Shown here piece after piece: positions 1 through 11,957 of a DNA stretch of 64,000 nt; the stretch's first letter is position 1; each line of letters starts with the position of its first letter. Origin of the DNA: Oscheius dolichura (Eukaryota; Nematoda; Chromadorea; Rhabditida; Rhabditidae); contig OW051495.1 of assembly GCA_932521035.1 (NCBI GenBank), positions 7,750,001-7,814,000 of the forward strand. Direction: 5' to 3'. A model generated the notes under the pieces. That model worked only from the letters and a program-made list of their open reading frames with translations. It made no database searches and was not told where the DNA came from. A program made the position numbers and the translations under genes.

Positions 1-529
1 TGATGCAGGCCTCGCCATGGGGATTATGAGCCTTTCCAGCATTTCCATCCCCTCCTGGCTGTCCGGAATGGCCGGGCTCACCATCATGTCCTGAACAGAT
101 TGTTATTATTAACCAGCTTTATAAGTCCATACCAGGTTGTCCTGCAGGGCCAGGAGGACCCGCTGGGCAGCCAGAAGCCTGTGCTGCACACTGGCAGCTA
201 GAGAAACTCGCCACACTGGTCTCCATATAGCTGTCTCCTCCAACATAACCTCTCTTTTGCCTCATAAACGCTTTTAGAACTAAACTCCTTCTAGACGCTC
301 CATTTTCAGACACCATTTTGTTCCAGGCTTCGTCTGCTATAACCTAAAAGAATTCCTTACTTTAGCTGTAGGATTTCAAAACCTTAAAGTCCCTGGCTTC
401 TGTAGCTACCATTTCTTGGAGATCAGAGAGTTCATTAGAAACATTGACTATGACAAACCAGGTTCCTATCATTATAACTAGGGTGGCAGATAAAGTACCG
501 ACCACTACATATTCTCCCAGCCGTCCCAT
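1..529 (-). CDS. Cuticle collagen, 5' part (runs off the left edge)
   Basis: Structural collagen of the nematode cuticle, secreted by the epidermis and assembled outside the cell. Three exons can be read (529-383, 343-133, 90-<1), separated by introns of 39 and 42 nt. The N-terminus has a hydrophobic segment (about residues 10-30, GTLSATLVIMIGTWFVIV), then the pre-collagen block DFKVIADEAWNKM typical of nematode collagens. A basic RQKR site of the kind cut by subtilisin-like proteases follows, then CQCAAQASGC and Gly-X-Y repeats that continue to the window edge. The start was chosen because a TTTTTCAG acceptor directly abuts the ATG, which suggests trans-splicing or a 5' intron. The rest of the Gly-X-Y domain and the C-terminal cysteines lie outside the window. 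The family is certain; the individual collagen cannot be named. Confidence 0.9.
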
Positions 530-851
530 CTGAAAAATCTAATTTAAAAAACGATGGGGAAATCAAAATTAAAAGATTCCGTTCGAGAGAAAAGCGGGAA
601 TAAAGGTAGAAGAGAAATGAGAAGGAAAAAGGCTCCCACCTGGAGTAAAACATTAGAAACCAGCTGTCAACCGGCTTATATATCACTGTCTCCCAAAAGG
701 TCACAGTTATCTTTTCCCTGTGTGGCAAACTGGTATCAGCGGGATATCCGTCCACTCCTATAGTTTTCTCTTTGCCCAACAATGATTACTCATTCCATAG
801 ACCATGGAACGGGTGCAATTCCATTTCCGTGTGTTTAAATGTGTGTTATGT
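530..851. other. Spacer between collagen and lectin pseudogene
   Basis: No exon-like reading on either strand. It holds the collagen upstream region (from 530) and the tail of the lectin pseudogene. Overlapping open frames here show neither protein-like composition nor splice signals. Confidence 0.5.
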
Positions 852-1815
852 TTAAGCACAATAATTAACAGAATCACAGGGACGAATCTCACAAACATAT
901 GGGTAAATTGCTTGGCAATCTATAGGAGTCCAATATCCATAGGCGTCTCTATCGTATAGAGGTTTAACTTGGCCAATAGTGCAAGGTGGAGTACTTGATT
1001 GCAGACAATCACCATTACGGCATTTTCAGGGGTTCGAGGGATCGCGTACTAATGGCGTACCATCTGACCAGTCTGTCGAATTCCTTTCTGTTTTTGTCAA
1101 GCCGATGAAGAACGAATGATATACGTCTTCGGCCCTATAATCTGGGAAAAGATTATTGAGGTATGAGAGATTCGTTTAGTCTTCGCCCATAGCCACAATT
1201 CCTCTATGTTGTTCTTGACAACTTTGAACAGCCTGTTCATAAGTTGAAGGGCTTTTCATGGGAACGTAGCAGCCTGAAATGTTTAAAAGTTACAAAGCTA
1301 ATGTGCAAGGGCAGTGAGGCCGATTTTAGCTACAGTACACCATTTTAACAAAAGCATCTCGTTATTTTATATAATTAGTCTTATGCTTTTTACTTTGTCT
1401 AATATTTACCTGTTACTGGATAACCTCTGACGTTGGTTAAGTACAGACCCGAGGCGCAAAAACCTCGGCATCATCAGAATAAACAACAATTCCCAGACGA
1501 GTGGTAAAGTTCTGAAGATTTAATCCTTTTATATTGATTTAAAAACATTTTACGCTTTCAGTGTAGTCCATAGTTTTAGTGGTAAACCAGTCAAAAATTG
1601 TAGCAGTAGCACCGCACAATCCCTTATACCTCTGAGTCGGAGCGGACGCTTGCATCACAACGACAACATCCACCCAAGCTGTTTCTGTATTGCATCTGAC
1701 ATACCAGTAGATGAGGATACATTACAGCAACTTACTGGCACTTGGGCCCAGGTGGCACGTATTGTCCAGAAGCCAGAGAAAGGTAAACAAATAAGCACAG
1801 AGACGACTTGAGCAT
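852..1815 (-). pseudogene. vWA / C-type lectin secreted protein, broken by two in-frame stops
   Basis: The start codon at 1815 opens a clear signal peptide (MLKSSLCLFVYLSLASG). An intron follows, then the first half of a von Willebrand A domain (AWVDVVVVMQAS, later RLGIVVYSDDAEVFAPR). The last exon (about 1275-852) encodes a nearly whole C-type lectin domain, from GCYVPMKSPSTYEQAVQSC to YWTPIDCQAIYPYVCEIRPC. Within that exon TAA at 1176-1178 and TGA at 1026-1028 interrupt an otherwise perfect frame; the second probably replaces a tryptophan codon. The second half of the vWA domain is missing and the exon that should carry it runs out of frame near 1440. In live relatives, such as the gene at 61195-62739, both domains are complete. 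I read this as a recently inactivated gene. Confidence 0.75.
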
Positions 1816-2280
1816 TTTCAGTGGGCCTTAAAGGCAAAAGTGAATGCCACGGGTCGTCTTATCTTAATTTTCCCCTTATTTGCTAAATATAAGTCGACAA
1901 AAAAATGCTGACTATCCTCCGAGCATTTACTCAACAAATCAATGATTCTCTCTTTGAAATAATTTCAACACACATGTTTAATATTAAAAAAACGGTACTT
2001 GTCTGTTTTCGGGATCACACACAATTTTTGCTTTGCTAAAGGGGGCCTTCTACCAGCCGGCGTTTGGGTTAGAAGAAAAAAGAACTAAAGACCTGTTTGT
2101 TCGTATGATAAGTATGGAACCTCCACAGAGTGAGAGCAAGCAGTTTTTTAATACAGGCCCATCTACAAGGGGGATCTCATTTCCCTTTCTCATCTTCACC
2201 CACGCGCATTATCCCGTCTAGTAAACAAGACGATCCAATTGGCCGACATGTCAGCCGTCAGGCCACTATAAATCTCCCTT

Positions 2281-2586
2281 ATGCTGTCTCTTTTCCTATT
2301 CCTTCAGTTTACCCTCGTCTTTTCCCTCACCAGATGGGGTAATTTTATCATTCATTACTTTCATTTCACCAAATTTCCTTTAGAGAAAAGAACACTATCT
2401 TGTGAAGTGGATGAATGTCTTCTATCCGTCAGAGGGGAAGAATTCAAACCAGCGGCATGCTCTCTTGGCCGAGATGGTATCCACCAATGCGATTTGGAAT
2501 GTTCTGAAGCGGATAGGGACTCTGTAATATCCAAGAGCCCACCCAGCAATCGGAAATGCGTCAGGTTTGTTGGAAGGGATCTATGA
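2281..2586 (+). CDS. Small secreted cysteine-rich protein (candidate)
   Basis: Two-exon candidate. The ATG opens a strong signal peptide (MLSLFLFLQFTLVFS). A 45-nt intron with a GTAATT donor and a TTCCTTTAG acceptor (2339-2383) can be removed without changing frame. The mature part is about 65 residues with six cysteines spaced C-x4-C-x15-C-x10-C-x3-C-x20-C, and ends VRFVGRDL. A TATAAAT lies only a few bases before the ATG, closer than in the other secreted genes of this window. Because the intron has a length divisible by three and contains no stop, an unspliced product would also be open. I recognise no family. The cysteine density, signal peptide and intron together favour a real gene, but there is no paralogue here to confirm it. 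Confidence 0.45.
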   Translation: MLSLFLFLQFTLVFSLTRWGNFIIHYFHFTKFPLEKRTLSCEVDECLLSVRGEEFKPAACSLGRDGIHQCDLECSEADRDSVISKSPPSNRKCVRFVGRDL

Positions 2587-3477
2587 AGATGACCACAGGC
2601 CACAATGCGGGCCGACGCGGGCTGAGTCAACGGCAGGTTGATAAGGATCCGAAATTCCTACTGTTTACGCTGCCTTTGCTCTCTGAAATGTTTTGGGGAC
2701 TGCTCCCTTTAAATTTCAAGGTTCTCCTTGTCCAGTTTGAATGAACTTTGGTGACAATAGACGATCCTTGGTTAATGAATGATACCAAAAACGGTTCATT
2801 TTCCCGTTTTCAGGTTTGTAACCTATAATACGAAGCAGAACGATCAGGGCTGGTCCATGTGGAGGAGCAAGGGCTGCGCTAAGGAACATATCGTCCTAGA
2901 GGTTCACTGTGGCTTCCCTTCTGACACATAACCCCCTTTTGGAGTCAGCAGAAACTACAGAAAATGACAATTTTTAGTCCTTTCCCATACACCAGCCGCC
3001 TTATCAGATTACCCGTTCTAATTGTCCATTACACGCTTTGTTGCATCCAAACAGGCTGTTTTCCCCTTTTGGAAATAAAGATTTCTACTTATTTTAGCCG
3101 TTGTCTTTATAATTTTCCGTTTTGAATCTTTTTCAGAGGGAAAGACAATATGGATAAGCCGAAAAGGGTTCGGAAACCCCCTTTCACTTTTACGACCTTG
3201 AACGCGTCCGAATTATCCGACAATTGTCATCAAAACGTTGCCTTTCCCCTGTACTTTTCAACTCGTCCTTTGGAATCTAGGAGTCCAGGCTTTTTCTCTT
3301 CAATACAGCTGTTTATAGTTGCCCCGTGGGCACATTTTTTGGCCAGAGATAAGGGGAAATGTGGCGACTACGAATTATTGTAGTTGGGGACTTTTTGGCG
3401 CTTTTCTCTCCAATTTTCTCTATTTTTTCGCTATTTTCTGACGTTTAACCCCGTATTTCATTATTAAGCCTACTGAT
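2587..3477. other. Non-coding stretch upstream of the xanthine dehydrogenase family gene
   Basis: I see no convincing exon on either strand. It is AT-rich and presumably contains the promoter and 5' end of the gene starting at 3478. No TATA box is evident near that start. Confidence 0.4.
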
Positions 3478-6400
3478 ATGAGAGACTACCTCTATTTTAA
3501 TGTGAATGGGAAAGACGTCAAAGTAGAAAATCCGGATCCAGAGCTTACTTTGGCTTCCTACCTTCGAAACACCTGTGAGTTCTATTCTTGTATTGTTTAA
3601 TGCTTTCCATTTCAGTAAATCTAACGGGAACAAAAGTATCGTGCGGGGAAGGTTCCTGCGGCGCGTGTACAGTCGTCTTGGGAAGATGGATCGCCGGTTC
3701 AGCTAAGTACGATGCTATCAACGCCTGCGTCACGCCGTTATTCTTTGTGGATGGTTGTCTTATCATAACAGTCGAAGGGATCGGAAGTAAGAAGAAGCTA
3801 CACCCACTGCAGGAAAGAATAGCCAAGGGGCACGGAACACAATGTGGGTTTTCTTAGTCACTCATGCCTTCTCCCACGGGGCTAAAAAAGGTCCATTTGT
3901 TTTAGTCCCTCTTTGAAATGTCTAAAAATTGTTTCATTGCCTATTCCAGGTGGTTTCTGTTCTCCTGGCTTCGTTATGGCGGCCTATGCCCTCCTTCGGA
4001 ACAATCCCAACCCTACGAAACAGGAAATTCGAGCAGCCATCAAAGGTAGGCCCTTAATTTTCCAGTTTAACAATTTTTAAAGGGAACCTGTGTCGATGTA
4101 CAGGCTATCGTCCCATTTTGGAGGCCCTTTACTCTTTTACTGAAGGTTGTTGCCAAGGGAAAGAGAACGTTTGCCCCTGTAAAGAAGCAAAAGCTCTGGA
4201 AAAAGAGGAAGATCTGCAGTTATTGTCCTGGGATGATTTTCCAAAATTGGACCCATCCCAAGACCTGATTTTCCCTCCAACATTGATTGTAAGCTGAAAT
4301 GTTTCTCATATTCTACTCAAACATCTGCAGAAAAGAACGGAACTGGCCTCTTTTGAGCTTCAGGGACGCTTCATCCAGTTATTGGTACCAGATAGCGAAA
4401 AACAATTGTTAGAGCAAATGAAAGAATACCCAATGGCTCCGATTATCTCGTCGGGAATGATTACTGGAATAAGTGGGTAGTTTTAGACCAACGTAAAAGA
4501 AGTTGGTTCCTTTTAGAGAAGAGAAACAACGTAAAAACGGCGGAGACTTGGATTGGAACATGGAAAGTGCCAGAGTTTAGGGCTGTTGAGGTACACATTT
4601 CATTAAATTGCGGTGGTTTGTTTCCTAAAATTAAGGTAAAAAGAAAAGTAACGATAATTTCAGGTCCGAGGAGAGAACGTCCATGTTGGTTCCGCTTTGA
4701 GCATTGCCGACTTCACTGCCGCTGCTGAACAATTCTGTAACAAGTCGATCTCTTCAGCTCTGACCGAATTACACGATAAATATTCCTCTTCCAAGATTAT
4801 TAACCAAGCTGTAGGTTTCTTTTTATATTCTTTTTATTATTTATCCCAACGATTTAGTCCTGGGCAGGTTCTGTAGCCCTGAAAGGAGCTACTGACGTCG
4901 CTGTCCTCTTTCGCACCCTTGGAGTAGAACTGGAAGTTATCTCACCCATTGGGACGAAGACAGTGAAGACGGGAGAGATCCCGGAAGGATATGTGATTAA
5001 ATCCGCTTTGATTCCGAAGAATATGGTAAGGATTGGGCTCTTTAGAGACTTTAGAAAGTCGTCATGTTGTCGTTTCTTTCCAGAATGGGACTACTTTCTT
5101 CTGGAAAGCTGGAATGAGAGGCGCCGCCGATACAACAATCGTCAATTGCTCTGCCCTGGTTGATGAGAAAAAGACGAATATTATTTTTGGAGTCAAGGGA
5201 GCTTTCATAGTAGCCGAGAAAGTGAAGGAGCATCTCATTAAGAAGTATTCCTCCTTTTTGGGTCGCATATCTCGAAATTTTCAGGAATTATGCTCTTCTA
5301 GACCTAAACAAAGCCGTGGATGAAGATTTCACCCCTATCAAAACCGACCCCGACTATGACTTCTCCCTAGGACTGGCTAAGGCCGCTCTCTTCCAATTGC
5401 ACCTAAAATTGATTGGAGATGTTCCAGTACCAGTGGAAGACGACGAGATTGACTTCACTCAAATTTTCAAGGTACAGTTAACCAGATTTTAGATTATTCC
5501 TTTAGAAAACCAGTGAAAAAGCAATCCAGCGCCCTATTGCTCACGATTTCGCTGATCTTTCAACCACTGGAGAGGCCATCTTCACAGTAGATCAAAAACT
5601 TAAAGGTCTGTTCCATTAAAATATAGTCTAAAAATTATTATAGGAAGTGCTTACCTCGGTTTCGTCCTCTCCACCTCCTCCCATGCGAAATTCACCGTAG
5701 ATGCAAGTCAAGCCCTCCTAGAACCAGGAGTCCTGGGCTTTTACGATGCCCAGTCCATTCCTGGGAATAATCTCCCCGGAATGTTGAGCTACAATACTTA
5801 TTTGGACACTACTCCAGTCTTTGCTGCTGGGGAGGTAGAAGCCAAAGGTCAGCCGATCGCTGTGATCGCTGCAGAGACACCGGAACAAGCAGTCAGAGCT
5901 GCCAAGCTAGTCAGAGTTAGCTATGAACCCCTGCCGGCTATTTTAACCCTCCAGGTCTGCATTTGTCTTTATTGTTTTGAGTTTTAAAGGGTTTAGCAAG
6001 CTATAGAAGCCGAGGCTGAACTAGCGCCTACAAATAAATTTGGCGTAGACGAAGAAAAAATAGAAGAAGCCCTGAAAAATGGAGAAATCCTGGTGGAGGG
6101 AGAAGCCTTCGTGGCGGGACAGGAGCACATGTACTTGGAGCCTCAAGGTGCTTGGGCCATTCCGGGAGAAAATGACACAATGTACGATTTTGGTTACTAT
6201 CTAGACCTTGAAAATGCTCTTGAAAGATACTTTCTGTTTTAGGGTTGTCTGGTCGTCCACCCAAGCTCAGTCTTGTCTTCAAAACCAGTGCGCCTCCGTT
6301 CTCGGTGTCCCTACCCACAAAGTTACAATTAAAGTAACCTTCTCCATTTTCTAATTTATTGAAAGTTTAGACAAAAAGAGTTGGCGGCGCTTTTGGTGGG

Positions 6401-8196
6401 AAGAGTCAGCAGAGTCTTTTCAATACGGCGACGGCAGCCATAGTGGCGCGGGATTTGAATAAACCCGTGGCGTCGCTTCTCAATCGGGAAGAAGATTGTC
6501 TAATCACTGGAAAACGACACCCCATACTGTTCAAATATCAATTTGCTGTGGATAAAAACGGAAAAATACAGGCTGCCTACGTTAAAGGATATCTGGATGG
6601 AGGGTATTCGACGGAACACAGTCCTGGGGTTGGTTTTCCCGTTACCCCCATTTAGCCAGCCGAAGTTCTGTATTTGGCGGCGTATCTCGTTTAATACTCA
6701 ACCGATTTTAGGTAGCCTACGTAGCAGCTGCAATGTTTGACCTCTGTTATGCTGTACCGCTTCTTCGTATTGAAACTACAGCCATGAAAACCAATAAAAC
6801 ATCAAATACAGCCTTCAGGTAGACATTTCCCTCTTTCCTCTGTCAAAGTTTCTTTTAGAGGTTACGGTAATCCGCAGGTAGCCTACGCTTGGGAGACTAT
6901 TATCGAGCATATTGCTTCAAAAGTCAACAAACGGCCGGAAGAAGTCAGAGAGATGAATTTCAGTCACGATGGATGGAAATACAACACTGGAGGGGTTATC
7001 CAGACCCAGGCTTTGAAGGAATGCTGGGAGGAGGCGAAACTCTTCTCGGAATTTGAAAAGAAGAGACAAGAGATCGAGTTATTTAACAGGTGACTGCCTA
7101 GATGTATCTATGAAGATAAAATCGCTTCAGGACCACGAAAAACGTCAAACGAGGGATTTCAATGAGTGCTACCCGTTTCCCACAGACCCACGATACCATC
7201 CACGAGCAGGCAGCCGCCTTGGTCCAGATTTATCTGGATGGAAGCGTTGCTGTCTCAATTGGAGGCGTTGAAATGGGGCAGGGACTGTACACAAAGTGCC
7301 ATCAAGTAGCAGCCAAGGCGCTGGGAATTCCCATGGAGAAGATAACAATCATGGAGAGTTCGACGGACAAAACAGCGAATAGTCCAGAGACGGGAGGAAG
7401 TCAAGGAGCGGATATTCATGGAAAAACAATTATGCTCTGCGCCCAGAAGCTCATGGTCGGCTTGGAACCACTCCTAAAAGCTGGAAAAACCTGGGAAGAA
7501 GCCGTCTGGGAAGCTCATAATTTGAGACTACCACTACAGGCTTCAGAGCATATGACGTTTGTTTTATCCCACTAAACAGGAAAACAAACGGTTTTTAGAA
7601 TAGACCGGGCGCATTACGGTATCCCCAAAGGGCAGCCAACCCATTTCACGACGGGAGCAGCTTGTGTAATAGCCGAGGTGGATTGTATCAGCGGGGAGCA
7701 TAGACTTCTCTCCGTGGATATAGTCATGGACGTCGGGGAGAGTCTCAACCCGGCTACGGATATCGGACAAATTGAAGGAGGCTTCATGCAGGTACTCGAG
7801 CTTGTTTTAAAGGTCTAGAAGGGAAAATAATTCAGGGTTACGGTATGCTAACCTGTGAGGAAGTTAATTGGGACGAGCAAGGAACTCTCACAACGAAGAA
7901 CTTCAGCAGCTACCACCTTCCTACGCATTCAATGGTCCCGAACAAATTTAGAGTCAAGCTCCTTGGAGGAGCTCCTAACTTCCCTGGAGGAGTTTATTCT
8001 TCAAAGGTGGGGAGGGTCTCGAGAAGAATAACCTGAAATTTAGGGTATTGGAGAGCCTCCTTACATGCTAGGTACAGCAGCATTCGGCGCCATATTAGAC
8101 GCTATCTATTCGAGGCGAGGAGATCTGGATCAGAAGAGCTGGCTACAAGTTGACGCACCACTAAGCAGGAAAAAAATTATTGGACTGTGTAATTAA
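3478..8196 (+). CDS. Xanthine dehydrogenase / aldehyde oxidase family molybdo-flavoenzyme
   Basis: Cytosolic enzyme family that hydroxylates purines or aldehydes at a molybdenum cofactor and passes electrons through two 2Fe-2S clusters to FAD. About 1,200 residues over many exons. The N-terminal 2Fe-2S domain is intact ([12 protein letters not shown], then NAC), as is the second cluster (TQCGFCSPGF and CRCTGYR). The central FAD domain is recognisable ([16 protein letters not shown]), but its usual GNTEIGIE loop is replaced by SGMITGIKKRNN. The molybdenum domain has [51 protein letters not shown] and [10 protein letters not shown]. The catalytic glutamate sits in GIGEPP near the C-terminus. 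The start codon is followed directly by ferredoxin-like sequence. Substrate cannot be decided from sequence alone. The odd FAD loop suggests a diverged paralogue rather than the standard housekeeping enzyme. Confidence 0.92.
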
Positions 8197-8539
8197 AGCG
8201 AATTTATTGAACCGTGATTAAAGAGAGTATGAACGTCGTTCATAGTCTGGCTCATTCTCTTCCCGTTCGAATCACCTAATATGGGATCAAAAGATAGCCG
8301 AGGATCAACATAGATTACACACTAATCTCTTCTGTCTGCTCCTACGGGGACCTTTTCCATTTCTAAAGACCGCGTCATTACCAAATTCTCATGACAGCGT
8401 CATTTTCATTTTGTTGTAATCTTGTCCTAGTAATATTGACAGTGAGTAGTATTGTATCCTGTTAGACTGGCCGTGAAAATAGGCTATTATCTGCATTCTC
8501 GCCTCCAACTGCTAACAAGGGTAATTGTCACCTTTTAGA

Positions 8540-9997
8540 ATGGAAACTATTTTCCTTGTTATCATCCAGTGGGCCATTACAGTAATCAGTATTTGTGGGC
8601 TTGGCTGTAATCTCCTCCTGATGGTTCTCATAGGCACAAAGTAGGTTCATCCAGCGAAATTTGCCAGTTATCGGACATTGGAACTAAAAAACTGGGAAAT
8701 TTTGGGACGAGGAAGTACAGTAGCCTCTCTGTGGTCAAATTAGAGGTAATGGCCCCCTTCTTCTCTTCCCGCACCCGTTTCAATGCTAAAAGCTTCAAAA
8801 ATCCCGCGTCTTGACCATGGATCGCAAATTAGACCGCTAAATTCCATAAATGTCAAATTTAGGCTATTTTATCCATTTTTCAGGTCGAGTAAATCCCTGG
8901 GAACCTATAAATTCCTCCTCTTTTCCTATTCAACAATAGCTATGATCAACACCGTCGTTTCTATTCTAACCGTTCCCATCTACGAGTCCTCCACCTCCGG
9001 CTGGGTCTTCTATTCCACTGTCCACCGCCTGCCACGGGACTTTGGATCCTACGTCGTTTGTACGTATTCAGCGACATATATCGCCCTTGTTATTATACTC
9101 ACGTATTCCTTTGTCTATCGTTACTTTGCCATGTGTAGGTGAGTCTGTGAACATGAGGGGATTAGCCGCTAATCAGTAGCAACCACGAACTACACGCGGA
9201 GAGATCTTTGTCACATTTCAATCCTATTCTTTCAGAGAAAATAGTCTCAAATGGTTCAAGAAGCCCAAAAGGCTTCTGTTTCTCGTCATATTCTTCAACT
9301 TTATTGTTCATCTCTGCTGTTTTCCTCTCTACAACTATACCTGCCAAAATGCTTTAGTGGAAGCTTCACAGATTCATGTAAGCCAAGGAATTTTTGATCT
9401 AGAGCTAGCCGACGTCTCTTTTATTGGAGTTCCCATGTTTGTAAGTTATTTTTGTACTGTGCATTACGTTTTCTTTTTTTTTTAAATTATAGGATCAAGA
9501 AGGAGTCCTTCAATGGAAATCTATCGCCCTTATGGGCCTCTGGGTCAGCGTGATGTGTACGGCTTTCTCCATTTCTGCCTTCTGCAGCCTAAAAATATTG
9601 CAACAGTTTAAGAAGACCGAGGCTATGGCTGCCCTTTCCGCTAGAATAAGGAATCTTCACTACCGGCTGTTTATGCTTTTAGCGTACCAGGTAAAAAAAA
9701 ACAAACAACGTGGATGGAACCCCAACTTTTTAGACCCTAATTCCCATGACACTAGAGTTTGTTCCAATTATGATTACCTACGTGTTTGCCTATCAGGGGA
9801 TCTCTTTTCCTACCGTTGCCGTCATCTGTTCCTTATTTCTACCGATGGCTAAATTAGTGGATCCGATCCTGATAATTTTAATAATTACCGAATATCGAAG
9901 AGCTCTCTTGGATTTATTGATGTGCCGTTGTAACACGCTCAGCAATAGGCTCGTGAGCACTTCACAAGTTGGTACAGATATCAGAAGCCATGATTAA
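8540..9997 (+). CDS. Str-type seven-transmembrane chemoreceptor
   Basis: Nematode G-protein-coupled receptor, probably a chemoreceptor in sensory neuron cilia. It reads from ATG 8540, just after a CCTTTTAG acceptor. Exon 1 is followed by an unusually long (about 243 nt) first intron. Exon 2 carries the family signature SSKSLGTYKFLLFSYS and ends SFVYRYFAMCR at the third transmembrane boundary. Later exons carry HYRLFMLLAYQ|TLIPMTLEFVPIMI (TM6) and LVDPILIILIITEYRRALLDLL (TM7 and tail), both typical of Str receptors. All frames close through the introns, so the gene looks functional. It is only distantly related to the large array at 23-38 kb and lies on the other strand, so it is not a recent member of that array. 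Confidence 0.85.
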
Positions 9998-11957
9998 AGT
10001 TTTCATTGGATTCATAGTGTTATCGTTTAAAATTGCTCATTCAGAAGAGATTATATCATCAGGTAACGAAAGTGCTTGTTGTCTTGTCCTTTTTATGACT
10101 ACAGAACAACAGTAGCTGCACGGCAAGCGGCTAATATTTGGCAAACAAGGTGACTAATACTTTTGCAAAGAGACTCCTTCCGTTCCGAACTGGTGCCTAG
10201 AGCTAGACCAGACCCCTCTCCTCACACACACGAAAGAGACAGTCACATGGCAAGTCATAGATCTTCCTGTACTGCTCCCGTATTTTTCTTCACATTGCCC
10301 CTGTTATCTGTGATTAAACGCGTGGTGGGAGAGAGATAAGATAATTGAAAAAGGAAACCCAGGGCACATCTGACTGTTTAGACCAATGCGCTGAACATAA
10401 TTATTCGAACAAATAAGCGCGTTAGGGTTACTGTACCAAAAATACGGAAGTTCTCCTTGGCACAACTGTGGCCATATCCATAGGTACTCTTTTCAGCTGG
10501 CTTCCCGCGTCTGTAGGTTTTTACTGAAAAAAAAATAGAAAGGGCAGTGCTGCAGCTGCTCCTGGAGGAGCTACGAGTAGCCGACTTCAAATCAAACGAT
10601 TCTCGATTTTCAAAAATTTTGAGAGAGAGAGAGTGTGATCTTCACATACCGCCGATTGACAGACCTCGTTTCCCATATGAAAGAAAACAGAGTTATTCTA
10701 ATGATAGGCCATTTCGTTCCCGCAAACTAGTGATATAACTTCAAACATGACTGTCTGCCATCTTCTACAGCGGTTACTGTACTTGTATCTGTATTTACCT
10801 GCTTTAGCGGATTGAGTCATGAAGTCATCAATTCAATTTCTCTTGGTTTATAATGCTCCTAATCGGAGCCTCACTAAACGACGCTGATGTTTCTATTCTG
10901 CTACTATCGTATATTGCCCTATTTCAGTCTAGTTCGCGTTATCTCACTCACTCCAGCAAACTACTCATTAGTCTGATAAGACAGTAGGAACACATTTTTG
11001 CAGAAATTTTGCAAGCACTTTTTGCAAGAGTTGATAGCCTTGCGATTATTTTTTGGTGGCAGTGGCCCTTACGTTTCTGGACCGAGGACAGAGACAACTC
11101 CGGCAGGGTAGGGCAAACGGCTGCCCTTACTGCGGAAGGGCAAGTTGCCCCAGGAGGAGCAGGTTTCTGTACGCAGCCAAAGGGGTATTTCAACTGCATA
11201 GTGTCTTTTAGAAGGCTCCGTAATTACCATTCCTGCTCATCGAAGAAAATGGCAAAGACAGCGATTTCACTGTCTAATTCCGGTATAATGGTAAGAAAAG
11301 GTAGAACATTAGCTGAGCTGCCAAATGAATTCGCAGAAAAACAAAGAAGAGGAGGTAGACTATTTTTTTCTTTTCTTTCAAACGGTGGTCCCCAAACGGT
11401 GGCCACTTATCACAATCTTATGGGCGGCTTAAAATGTTCCTTTATCAACCTCTGTCTCTCTCTTCCTCCTCTTAATCTCATTCCAATAATGGGCTTATCA
11501 GCAAGCAGGAAGAAATCTTGGCAAAAAGACTGGGCGACTCTACGACTCTGCGCTTTGGTCTTTAGTGCGACTTTGAGCGCATTTTCACACAAAACATAGA
11601 AAACTAAACTCGCATATCCCTTGTCTCGTGAGTAGGAACTTTACGATGTCCTGGCAGAGGTCCCGGTATTTCACTGTTTGGGAGGTATTTCTGGTTTGTT
11701 TTTTTTTTGTAGAAAACGGAGTAAATGAGTTCAGAACGTGGGAACTATTGAAGCTAATTATCTCAGTTTTTCATCTTCCAGACAAGTTAGCTGTCAACTG
11801 GCTTTCCTTCCACAGAGTTCTCTCCTTATCAGATTGAACTTGTCTTGCCCTTACAACTCCTTCCGCTCTCCTTTCTTCTTATACTAGTTTATTTGATTGT
11901 ACTGTACAACCCCTAAACATCAAAAGAACACATATAATAGTGGTATTGTTTATTATT
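9998..11957. other. 1.96 kb without a supported gene
   Basis: No exon chain with protein-like sequence was found. A fragment on the minus strand near 10440-10530 (KTYRRGKPAEKSTYGYGHSC, preceded by a good TTTTTTTTCAG acceptor) is the only exon-like piece, but I could not link it to anything. A plus-strand open frame at 11009-11599 is long but lacks introns, a signal peptide or a known motif. There is a short GA run near 10620. Confidence 0.35.

Noticed and set aside
852-1815. Stop-codon readthrough or selenocysteine at the two internal stops
   Set aside because: One stop is TAA, half of the vWA domain is also missing, and a second frame problem exists. Pseudogene is simpler.
9992-10121. Mini gene whose ATG overlaps the stop of the Str receptor, with a signal-like start and one intron
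   Set aside because: It would give only 27 residues (MIKVFIGFIVLSFKIAHSEE...) with no conserved feature; overlap is likely chance.
11009-11599. 196-codon plus-strand open frame
   Set aside because: No intron in an intron-rich genome, no domain, no signal peptide, and an equally open antisense frame.
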